Under the pieces are notes generated by a model that did not search any database, was not told the DNA's origin, and was given only the letters and a program-made list of their open reading frames with translations. The position numbers were made by a program, and so were the translations under genes. From Spirochaetota bacterium (GTDB taxonomy: Bacteria; Spirochaetota; Spirochaetia; Treponematales; UBA12059), in contig JAHIWG010000042.1 of NCBI GenBank assembly GCA_018816345.1, forward strand, positions 1 to 37,381: a stretch of DNA of 37,381 nucleotides, given 5' to 3'. Positions 31,680 through 37,381 of the stretch are shown one piece after another. The first letter of the stretch is position 1. Each line of letters opens with the position of its first letter.

Positions 31680-32135
31680 CTACCCGAGCGATATCCCGAG
31701 GCCCTCCGCGTCCTTGTCGATTATCCTGAACTCGACCGAATCCGGGTCCGACCTCGCGGCCATGAACCGCATCGCGAACGACTCGGAATAGGCCCTCGCG
31801 TCTTCGACGGTCTCCCACTCGTAGAGCCCCTGGCACAGCCCGGTCGCGTGATCGACGGCCCAGTACTTTGAGCTGAAGCCCGGCAGGCCCATGAACACCA
31901 TCATCGGAAGTATGGAGAACGCGATATTCTTCCTGACGCTCATATCGAGCGGCTTGAAGCGGACGAGGAAGAACGCGCGAGGCTCCTTCCCGCTCTTGAC
32001 GATTACGCGCCTGAAAACGGTAAACGACTTCCCGTCCACGGTAATCGTCTTTCCCTTGGCGCTCGGGTCGAACGAGACCCTGCCGGATAGGAACAGCCGC
32101 GCCGTCGCGAAGAACCCCGATACGGGATTGGTCAT
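31680..32135 (-). CDS. YdhR-like dimeric alpha/beta-barrel protein
   Basis: The 151-residue protein starts at an ATG at 32135 with AAGGA about seven bases upstream; a TTG two codons earlier is less likely. The C-terminal half carries the pattern MVFMGLPGFSSKYWAVD, then GLYEWETVEDARAYSES and SVEFRIID. This is typical of small ferredoxin-like-fold proteins annotated as YdhR-like putative monooxygenases. The N-terminal 60 residues are not recognisable. The catalytic role of this family is not settled. It follows the 32170-33099 kinase gene by 34 bases in the same direction and may be cotranscribed with it. Confidence 0.7.
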   Translation of the reverse strand: MTNPVSGFFATARLFLSGRVSFDPSAKGKTITVDGKSFTVFRRVIVKSGKEPRAFFLVRFKPLDMSVRKNIAFSILPMMVFMGLPGFSSKYWAVDHATGLCQGLYEWETVEDARAYSESFAMRFMAARSDPDSVEFRIIDKDAEGLGISLG

Positions 32136-32169
32136 ATTCAATCCTTTCCGTCCTGGAGCGAGGCCAATC

Positions 32170-33099
32170 CTAATGCGCCGCCTCGATAGCCGGGAAAACG
32201 AACGAGTACCTCGATCCCCGTTCGTTATCGTACGCCAAGGAACCGTTCATCTGCGCCACGAGCGAGCGTACGATTATCATGCCCATGCTAGGAGGAACTG
32301 GCTCGGCCGCGTACTCGAAGCCCGGCCCGTCGTCGAAGTACGCGATAGACAATGCGCCGCACGTGTCAATTGCGCCCTCGATCTCGATACGCCCCGAGCT
32401 CCTGGATACGAAGGCGTACTTCATCGAGTTGGTGACCAGCTCGTTCAGCACGAGGCCGACGTTGATGGCGTACCTATGGTCGTACTCGAAGTCGAAGCCC
32501 CGGACCGATAGATCGACGCTCACGCTCTCGTTCCTCATCGACTTAATGACATTGTCGCATAGCCGCCTGACATAATCGCCGAAATGGATGCGAGTCTGGG
32601 AATCGCTCCTATAGCAGAGGCTGTCGTACAGGGCGTAGTACGCGTGTATCCTACTCTCTACCTCGGATAAGAGCTGGCCGCCGCCATCGCTGAGCCTGAC
32701 GAGCGATAGGAGCGAAGACATCTGATTCTTCATCCTATGATGGATATCGCGGATTATTGTCTCCTTCTCCGCGAGATTCCTCCGAATCGCCGCGTCCTTC
32801 TTCTTGATCGCGCGCACGAACTGCACGATCACCAGGCAGGAACCCAGGAGAACGACGCCGTTGGCTACCGAGACGCCGGAGACTCGCCCTATCTCCAGGT
32901 AGCCCACCAGAAGGTTCACGCAGGCGGATGCGATTGAAACGAGCGCGCCGGCCATGGTCGAGTAGTAATACGCCGCGATGAAGAGCGGAAGGAAATACAG
33001 GACGGTAACTTTTATGGAAGAAGTAGTGACGAAATCGACCGTCCCGATGACCAGGAAGAGAACCGCGACGAAGAAGGCCGTGCGAACGTTCCTACCCAT
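32170..33099 (-). CDS. Membrane histidine kinase of the HisKA_2 (HWE-related) type
   Basis: The start at 33099 has GGGAGG six bases upstream; a longer frame from 33198 lacks a site. The 309-residue protein has about four membrane segments (10-96) with hardly any external loops. A HisKA_2 domain follows with H120 in RDIHHRMKNQMSSLLSL. The ATPase domain has LVLNELVTNSMKYAF and DDGPGFEY. This kinase type often handles general stress or light signals and pairs with unusual response regulators. No regulator is adjacent. A strong promoter (TTGAAA-17-TATAGT) lies upstream. It may share a transcript with the YdhR-like gene. Confidence 0.92.
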   Translation of the reverse strand: MGRNVRTAFFVAVLFLVIGTVDFVTTSSIKVTVLYFLPLFIAAYYYSTMAGALVSIASACVNLLVGYLEIGRVSGVSVANGVVLLGSCLVIVQFVRAIKKKDAAIRRNLAEKETIIRDIHHRMKNQMSSLLSLVRLSDGGGQLLSEVESRIHAYYALYDSLCYRSDSQTRIHFGDYVRRLCDNVIKSMRNESVSVDLSVRGFDFEYDHRYAINVGLVLNELVTNSMKYAFVSRSSGRIEIEGAIDTCGALSIAYFDDGPGFEYAAEPVPPSMGMIIVRSLVAQMNGSLAYDNERGSRYSFVFPAIEAAH

Positions 33100-33169
33100 A
33101 CTGAGCCTCCCGGGGCGGATAGCGCGGCCTGGCTGGCCGACCTCGCCCCGCCGCGCGATCGACGCAATT

Positions 33170-33198
33170 ACTATAGGCCATCGCAGCACGTATTTCAA
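33170..33198 (-). promoter_or_regulatory. Promoter of the HisKA_2 kinase gene
   Basis: On the minus strand TTGAAA (33198 to 33193), exactly 17 bases, TATAGT (33175 to 33170). The leader is about 60 bases and ends in a good GGGAGG site. Confidence 0.7.
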
Positions 33199-33218
33199 CG
33201 GCGCCCCCTCGCAAGGGC

Positions 33219-33247
33219 TTGATGCGAAAGCCGCAGGACGCTACTAT
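33219..33247 (+). promoter_or_regulatory. Promoter of the HxlR gene
   Basis: TTGATG (33219-33224), 17 bases, TACTAT (33242-33247). The -10 lies inside the inverted repeat at 33239-33257, so binding there would block transcription. Confidence 0.6.
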
Positions 33248-33257
33248 TATCGTAGCG
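33239..33257. promoter_or_regulatory. Inverted repeat, candidate HxlR operator
   Basis: CGCTAC and GTAGCG are perfect six-base arms around a seven-base AT-rich core (TATTATC). It overlaps the -10 of the HxlR gene, fitting autorepression by a dimeric winged-helix protein. Confidence 0.6.
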
Positions 33258-33285
33258 CTACAGTATTAGAAGCAAGGAGCCGCCT

Positions 33286-33681
33286 ATGCCGATACCGAAG
33301 CCCGTGACTCGCGTCCGAGGATCTCAGACGGGCTCGCCCATCAAAGCCCTCCTGGACCTGCTCGGCAGGCGATGGGCGCTCGGGATACTATGGAACCTCG
33401 GAGAAGACCCCGCGACGTTCAGGGACCTGCAGCGGCGCTGCGGCGGTATTTCTCCCTCGATACTCAATAGCAGGCTCAAGGACCTCAAGGACGCCGACAT
33501 GGTCGGCAGGGAGGAAGAAGGCTACACGCTGACGGAGCGCGGCAAGGAGCTATACGCGATAGTCCTGCCGCTCGGCGCGTGGTCGGCCTCGAGGTCCGAG
33601 GAGGCGTTCGGTCACGCGAAGCCGGGGATGCGGGAGAGCGTGCTCGAGAAGGCGGAGGCGTTGCGCAGGCGCCGCGCCTAG
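33286..33681 (+). CDS. HxlR-family transcriptional regulator
   Basis: The 131-residue protein is a single HxlR winged-helix domain: LLGRRWALGILWNLGEDPATFRDLQRRCGGISPSILNSRLKDL, then GYTLTERGKELYAIVLPLGAWS. Members sense quinones, formaldehyde or redox changes, often through one cysteine. Here the only cysteine is in RRCGGIS within the recognition region. AAGGAG lies six bases before the ATG. It is divergent from the kinase gene, and an operator-like repeat overlaps its own promoter. Targets beyond itself are unknown; the flavoprotein genes downstream on the other strand are possible candidates by theme only. Confidence 0.92.
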   Translation: MPIPKPVTRVRGSQTGSPIKALLDLLGRRWALGILWNLGEDPATFRDLQRRCGGISPSILNSRLKDLKDADMVGREEEGYTLTERGKELYAIVLPLGAWSASRSEEAFGHAKPGMRESVLEKAEALRRRRA

Positions 33682-33904
33682 GCGGCGAGCGGCGGCGGGG
33701 CGGCCCGGCAGCGCATGGAATTCCCTTGCCGACGCGGCCTAATGCCAGTACCTTTCATATCGCGGCGACCGTCGCGTCCTTTCGGACGGACACCGCGGGC
33801 CGCTCCGTACGGAGGGCTACGCTAATACGGCCGGGAACCTAGGGGCCACGCGCCCGGGACCGGAGGCTATCCGCCTAGCCGGCGGCGAGCCGGGGAGTAC
33901 AATC
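33682..33904 (+). promoter_or_regulatory. Hsp20 promoter and long structured leader
   Basis: TTGCCG (33726-33731), 17 bases, TACCTT (33749-33754) is a plausible promoter. It leaves about 145 bases of leader. Within it CTCCGTACGGAG (33803-33814) is a perfect palindrome, and GC-rich CCGG elements lie near the GGGGAG ribosome site. No CIRCE element or sigma-32 consensus is seen. A temperature-responsive leader is possible but unproven. Confidence 0.4.
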
Positions 33905-34408
33905 ATGTCGCGTTTCAACGAATTCGGCGAATCGTTCGAGAGCATCATCCGCGAGCTATCGTCGGGGGCCGAGGAGTTCGCCAGGGCGATGGCCGCCGAG
34001 GCCGAGTCGAAGGGCTACGGCGACTTCTGCGGCGGCAAGAAATTCAATATGCACTTCGATAACCCTCTCTATCCCAGGCACGACAGCTACGAGGCGGCCG
34101 ACGGTTCCCTCGTGTACCGGTTCTTGCTGCCCGGTTTCGACGAGTCGTGCATCAGCCTGACCTTCAAGGGCGACACGATGGTGCTCAAGGCGACGCTGCC
34201 CGAGCGCCTCCGCGCCGAGGCCGCGGCCGGCCGCAAGCCGTTCCTCAGAGACGTCGACCGCCGCGAGTACAGGGTCCCGGCCGAGCGCTACGACCAGCCC
34301 GCCGCCAAGGCCGCGTTCCGCGACGGCATCCTTACCGTGACCATCCCGGCAAAGGAAGAGGACATGAGCCAGTCGATCAAGGTAGAGATAGTGAAGGAAG
34401 GCAACTAG
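33905..34408 (+). CDS. Hsp20/alpha-crystallin-type small heat-shock protein
   Basis: The 167-residue protein has an alpha-crystallin domain at about 58-160. Marks are YEAADGSLVYRFLLPGFDESCISLTF, then REYRVPAERYDQPAAKAAFRDGILTVTIP, the last part being the conserved A-x4-G-I-L-x-V motif. The N-terminal arm of about 57 residues includes the hydrophobic/acidic helix expected for oligomer formation. The IxI-type tail motif is weak (IKVEIV). The protein holds unfolding proteins without using ATP. Its stop is part of the palindrome TAGGATATCCTA, which also contains the stop of the convergent flavoprotein gene. Confidence 0.93.
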   Translation: MSRFNEFGESFESIIRELSSGAEEFARAMAAEAESKGYGDFCGGKKFNMHFDNPLYPRHDSYEAADGSLVYRFLLPGFDESCISLTFKGDTMVLKATLPERLRAEAAAGRKPFLRDVDRREYRVPAERYDQPAAKAAFRDGILTVTIPAKEEDMSQSIKVEIVKEGN

Positions 34409-34417
34409 GATATCCTA
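34406..34417. other. Perfect 12-bp palindrome holding both convergent stop codons
   Basis: TAGGATATCCTA: the first TAG ends the Hsp20 gene and, read on the other strand, the last CTA ends the flavoprotein gene. Only six bases separate the two coding regions. Confidence 0.85.
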
Positions 34418-34954
34418 TGGGGAGGGCGGGTTAACCGCCTTCCCTATCCAGCTATAATCGTAGCCCGACCTCTCGGCGTCTCCCTCGTCGAAGGCGTTTA
34501 TCCTTACGTGCCCCGCCGAGACGGAGCCGAGCGCGTCGAACAGCCTGTCGTACATAGCGCCTATCAGGTCGCTCTCGCAATCCGCGCTCGCCCCGACCGA
34601 TACCACGAGGAACCGGGATCCCCGTAGCCTGCCGTTCTTATAGTACGGCCGGAGGCGGTCTATCGCGTTCTTGACGGGACCAGGCACCCCCGACCAGTAG
34701 ACGGGGCTCCCCAGCACTATCAAGTCCGCGCCCTCGAGCTCGGCGTATAGGCCGGCCATGCCGTCGGCCACGGGGCAGGTCAGGTTCCCGGCCTTGCAGG
34801 CCCTGCAATCGACGCAGGGCCCTATACCGCTCGCGTATAGAGAGCGCTCGACGACGGCGTCGCCGTCCGACGCGCAGCTCTCGCGTATCCTCCGTAGAGC
34901 GTACGCGGTATTGCCGCCCGCGCGAGGGCTACCGTTCAGGAACAGCCAGCGCAT
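34415..34954 (-). CDS. Iron-sulfur flavoprotein (Isf-like FMN reductase family)
   Basis: The 179-residue flavodoxin-fold protein starts with the FMN phosphate loop NGSPRAGGNT. It carries a compact cysteine motif, C47-x2-C50-x2-C53-x6-C60, which matches the C-x2-C-x2-C-x4-7-C cluster motif of archaeal and clostridial iron-sulfur flavoproteins (Isf). GSPVYWSGVPGPVKNAIDR is the usual flavin-binding and dimer segment. Isf proteins transfer electrons and help remove O2 or peroxide in anaerobes. It is the last gene of the leftward operon, ten bases after the flavodoxin lipoprotein. Fe-S binding is inferred from the motif. Confidence 0.9.
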   Translation of the reverse strand: MRWLFLNGSPRAGGNTAYALRRIRESCASDGDAVVERSLYASGIGPCVDCRACKAGNLTCPVADGMAGLYAELEGADLIVLGSPVYWSGVPGPVKNAIDRLRPYYKNGRLRGSRFLVVSVGASADCESDLIGAMYDRLFDALGSVSAGHVRINAFDEGDAERSGYDYSWIGKAVNPPSP

Positions 34955-34964
34955 ACGCGCCTCC

Positions 34965-35603
34965 TCATCTCAGCGGATCGACGAGCGTCGCTATCTTCGC
35001 GGCGTAGGCTTGGCGATTCCCGGGGGCGAAGTCGCGCTCTGCGAAGCCTACGAACGCGAAGGGCTCGACGCCGCCTTCCTCCGTCATCTGCCCGACTATC
35101 TTATCAGGATCGGTATCGCCGGACACGGTCGCGAAGGCGGCGCGTCGTAGCGTACCCTTGAAGGCGCGGAGGTACGACCTGACCGGCGGGCAGAGGCTCC
35201 ACGACCAGACCGGCGTGCAGACGTATACGACGTCGTACGCCGCCGCGTCGTAGCGGGGCGCCTCGATGGGCGAGGCCCTCCCGAAGGTAGCGTCCGCGCC
35301 GGCGCCCATGAAGGCGAAGAAACCCGAGCCGCGCGTCCGCTTCTCAGCGATTACCTCGATATCGGCGCCCAGTAGGGCGGCTAGGTCCTCCGCTACGGCG
35401 CGGGTCGCCTCGCCCTGGCTGAAGTAGGCGACCAGGACCCTTCCCGCGCCCTCGACGGGTAGGACCGACTCCGTTATCGCCGACCCGGGGTTGGCCGCCG
35501 GGCTCGGGCCGCTCGTCGCGTCAGCCGCGCCGGGCTTGGAGGTCGCGCACCCTGCCGCGAGGGCCGCCGTTAACGCCAGTATCGTGACGGGATGTACGCG
35601 CAT
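34965..35603 (-). CDS. Flavodoxin-fold lipoprotein
   Basis: The 212-residue protein has a perfect lipobox, LAAGC (C19), after a short signal peptide, then a Ser/Pro/Gly-rich linker to about residue 50. The mature part is a flavodoxin-like domain: VLVAYFSQGEATRAVAEDLA in the FMN phosphate-loop position, DVVYVCTPVWSWSLCPPVRSYL at the second flavin loop and FATVSGD. It differs from soluble flavodoxins in being membrane-anchored outside the cytoplasm. It is 12 bases downstream of the cyclase-family gene and ten upstream of the Isf-like gene, so all three are cotranscribed. An extracytoplasmic electron-transfer or quinone-reducing role is inferred. Confidence 0.88.
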   Translation of the reverse strand: MRVHPVTILALTAALAAGCATSKPGAADATSGPSPAANPGSAITESVLPVEGAGRVLVAYFSQGEATRAVAEDLAALLGADIEVIAEKRTRGSGFFAFMGAGADATFGRASPIEAPRYDAAAYDVVYVCTPVWSWSLCPPVRSYLRAFKGTLRRAAFATVSGDTDPDKIVGQMTEEGGVEPFAFVGFAERDFAPGNRQAYAAKIATLVDPLR

Positions 35604-35615
35604 CGCTCCTACCCC

Positions 35616-36269
35616 CTAGCTTAGTATAATCCCTACGGCGCGGACGGGCGAGCCGTCGGCGTCCTCTATGGCGAGCGGCAGGCACGAGAAGACGAACGAT
35701 CGGCCGACCAGGGCGTCGAGGCCGCGCAGGTTCTCGACGATCACGAGGCCGCCGCCCAGCAGTATCCTATGTATCGGCAGCCCGTCCGAGCCTACGGGAT
35801 CGGCCGAGATGCAGTCGTACCCGACCCCGGACAGGCCGAGGCCGCATAGCCACCGGGCGGCCTCCGGCGAAAGCACGGGGAAGCCGGAGAAATAGCCCTC
35901 GGAACCCCATCTAGACGACCAGCCCGTGCGGAACAGGACGAAGTCGGCCTCCGGTATCCCCCCGGCGTACGGCTCGAGCTCGGCCATGCCGACGACGCCG
36001 GCGATCCCGGGCCCGGTGCGGCCGGCGAGGTCGACGACGAGCCCGGCGCCGACGAATTTCCCGGCGTCGAACCGGTCGAGCGTCGCCCCTCCCGGCAGGA
36101 TATGCCCGGGGGCGTCGATATGCGTGCCCGTATGGGAGTACATAGTCAACAGCTTCTCGGCGAAGCCGTCTCGCTCGATCGTGGTCGCCTGCGACAGGCG
36201 GGGCCGCTCCGTGCCGGGGTAGACCGGCATATCGGGGGATATAGTCTGGGTCAGGTCGATCACTTCCAT
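35616..36269 (-). CDS. Cyclase-family hydrolase (kynurenine formamidase-like)
   Basis: The 217-residue protein has the metal-binding motif of the cyclase/KynB family, H46-x-G-T-H50-x-D52-x-P-x-H56. The start IDLTQTISPDMPVYPGT and the segment DFVLFRTGWSSRW are also typical. Relatives hydrolyse N-formylkynurenine, cyclic amides or similar bonds with Zn or Mn. There is no other tryptophan-breakdown gene nearby, so kynurenine itself is doubtful. It is the second gene of the leftward operon led by DUF72, 51 bases downstream of it. Substrate unknown. Confidence 0.9.
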   Translation of the reverse strand: MEVIDLTQTISPDMPVYPGTERPRLSQATTIERDGFAEKLLTMYSHTGTHIDAPGHILPGGATLDRFDAGKFVGAGLVVDLAGRTGPGIAGVVGMAELEPYAGGIPEADFVLFRTGWSSRWGSEGYFSGFPVLSPEAARWLCGLGLSGVGYDCISADPVGSDGLPIHRILLGGGLVIVENLRGLDALVGRSFVFSCLPLAIEDADGSPVRAVGIILS

Positions 36270-36320
36270 GTGCCCTCCGTACGTATTCGCGATATCGTAT
36301 CGCCCGGCCCGACATCGAGT

Positions 36321-37169
36321 CTACGAGCGGCCCAGTATCTTGCTTATGGTAAGGGGCGCGGATCCCTCGAAATGATTATTAACGTTCAGGAAGACCTTGC
36401 GCCCCCCGGAGAGGAAGGCGTCGACCGAGCGCATGATCCTCGACAGCTCCTCGTCCTTGGGCCTGACGATCCGGCTCCAATCCGCGCCGGTCCGTTCTTC
36501 CATGCCCTCCCGGTCCTCGCCGTGCAGGCGGACGCAGGCCGCGTTCCCCAGGAGCCCGCCGCGGGCGTCTAGAATGCCCGCGACGTCGTCCATCCAGTAG
36601 CCCTGGAGCAGCACCGGCGCGACGCCCCGGCTAGAGAGCGCCTCGAACCAGGCGTCGTCCATCCATCGCGGGTTACGTATCTCGACCCCGTACGGGACGT
36701 CGGCCGGGAGCGCGTCGAGGAAGGCGGAGAGCTCGTCCGCGAAGCGCTCCCTAGATTCCATCTTCTGCTTATTGAGGTACTCGAACTGGAACATGAGCAG
36801 GCCTATCTTAGGCGCGAGGGGGGCTATAGCCTCCAGGAACCGGAAGAAGAACCCGGGGTCCAGGAAAAGGCCGTTTGGGACGAGGCCCGTCCCCCGGCTC
36901 GCCCTATGGTGGGTCAGCGTCAGCGCGTCCGGGCACTTGACGGTGAAGAGGAAGCCGGGAGGCGTCGCGGCGTCGTACTCGGCGACGGTCTCCTTGCGGG
37001 GGAGCGCCGCGCCGGTCTTGCCGAGGGACCAGAACCACTGATCCACCTCGACCGTCCTATAGGCCCGGGCGTATTCCGCGAGGAAATCGCGAGGCTCCCG
37101 GCTCGAGTAGACGAGCCCCTCCCAGGACGGGTACTTCCAGCTGCACGTTCCTACGTAGAGTTCTCCCAT
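36321..37169 (-). CDS. DUF72 protein (YecE-like TIM barrel)
   Basis: The 282-residue protein matches the DUF72 family: it starts GELYVGTCSWKYPSWEGLVY, then ARAYRTVEVDQWFWS, FLFTVKCPDALTLTHH, VPYGVEIRNPRW and the C-terminal KVFLNVNNHFEGSAP. The fold is a TIM barrel with conserved acidic and aromatic residues in the mouth. No biochemical function is established for the family. The message appears leaderless (TTGCGC-17-TATCTT, six bases before ATG). It leads an operon with the cyclase-family, flavodoxin and Isf genes, so a part in redox or nucleotide housekeeping is possible. Confidence 0.93.
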   Translation of the reverse strand: MGELYVGTCSWKYPSWEGLVYSSREPRDFLAEYARAYRTVEVDQWFWSLGKTGAALPRKETVAEYDAATPPGFLFTVKCPDALTLTHHRASRGTGLVPNGLFLDPGFFFRFLEAIAPLAPKIGLLMFQFEYLNKQKMESRERFADELSAFLDALPADVPYGVEIRNPRWMDDAWFEALSSRGVAPVLLQGYWMDDVAGILDARGGLLGNAACVRLHGEDREGMEERTGADWSRIVRPKDEELSRIMRSVDAFLSGGRKVFLNVNNHFEGSAPLTISKILGRS

Positions 37170-37175
37170 GCCTGA

Positions 37176-37204
37176 AAGATAGGCCGGGGAGACTCTCGGC
37201 GCAA
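37176..37204 (-). promoter_or_regulatory. Promoter of the DUF72-led operon, leaderless
   Basis: On the minus strand TTGCGC (37204 to 37199), exactly 17 bases, TATCTT (37181 to 37176), then six bases to the ATG at 37169. No Shine-Dalgarno site is present. Confidence 0.6.
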
Positions 37205-37256
37205 TCCCTCCGGGGCCCCGCGGCTCCCTAGGCTCCTTTTCCGACGGGGACTCCGC

Positions 37257-37381
37257 CTACGGGAGCTCCTCGACCGTCGCGTCGTAGGGCGTACCGTCGA
37301 CCCATACCCTGAAGGAACGGCCGGCGCCATGTACGCGGGGAGCTCGGGGCGCGGAGGGACGGGCCGCGGCCGGGGCGCCGG
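37257..37381 (-). CDS. C-terminal fragment, possibly biotin-carrier-like (cut by window edge)
   Basis: On the minus strand an open frame enters from the right edge and stops at 37257. It reads an Ala/Pro/Arg-rich stretch and then RSFRVWVDGTPYDATVEELP before the stop. The last part resembles the first two strands of biotin carboxyl carrier domains (VTVNGKxYEVEVEE), but those continue through a linker to an MKM biotin site, which is missing here. It may be a truncated carrier, a different beta domain, or a chance frame. Low certainty. Confidence 0.35.
   Translation of the reverse strand, partial: GAPAAARPSAPRAPRVHGAGRSFRVWVDGTPYDATVEELP

Noticed and set aside
33682-33904. CIRCE or sigma-32 heat-shock control of Hsp20
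   Set aside because: No TTAGCACTC/GAGTGCTAA repeat and no CCCCAT-type -10 is present.

Overview
The window is high-GC chromosomal DNA from a bacterium that is most likely a free-living or host-associated anaerobic spirochaete. The evidence for that is indirect. One protein carries Leptospira-type surface repeats, several signal peptides have relaxed lipoboxes, and anaerobic NO/hydroxylamine detoxification sits beside many sensory genes. Two habits stand out. TAG ends 24 of the 34 genes whose stop is inside the window, which is unexpected at this GC content. Many genes also have a -10 box only 6-7 bases before the start codon, suggesting leaderless mRNAs. I saw no rRNA, tRNA, CRISPR array or insertion sequence.

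Left part (1-5800): a NudC-like NUDIX gene runs off the left edge behind a small unknown gene. Divergent from them is a nitrosative-stress module: an Rrf2 regulator with three cysteines, a ferredoxin fused to an unknown Cys-containing domain, and hydroxylamine reductase (hcp). A MarR regulator follows, convergent with a lipocalin/tocopherol-cyclase-like gene. That gene is divergent from a large DUF362 protein, and a perfect 17-bp palindrome covers both -35 boxes between them.

Signalling block (8000-13500): a membrane EAL protein with a degenerate active site, a small exported protein, a soluble class III adenylate cyclase with all key residues, and a methyl-accepting chemotaxis protein.

Transport and sugar block (13480-25500): a seven-gene leftward operon encodes the branched-chain amino-acid ABC importer (livK-H-M-G-F), then a CBS-ACT sensor protein and a CoA-type NUDIX hydrolase. 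Next to it a GH20 beta-hexosaminidase is divergent from a GPH/MelB-type sugar symporter and a GH36 alpha-galactosidase. Together they look like cytoplasmic breakdown of an oligosaccharide carrying HexNAc and alpha-galactose.

Right part (25600-37381): an AT-rich YD-repeat-like gene, a CsgG-like protein with surface repeats, two histidine kinases without response regulators, several unknown proteins, an HxlR regulator and an Hsp20 chaperone. It ends with a leftward redox operon of DUF72, a cyclase-family hydrolase, a flavodoxin-fold lipoprotein and an iron-sulfur flavoprotein. A fragment at the right edge may be the tail of a biotin-carrier-like protein.
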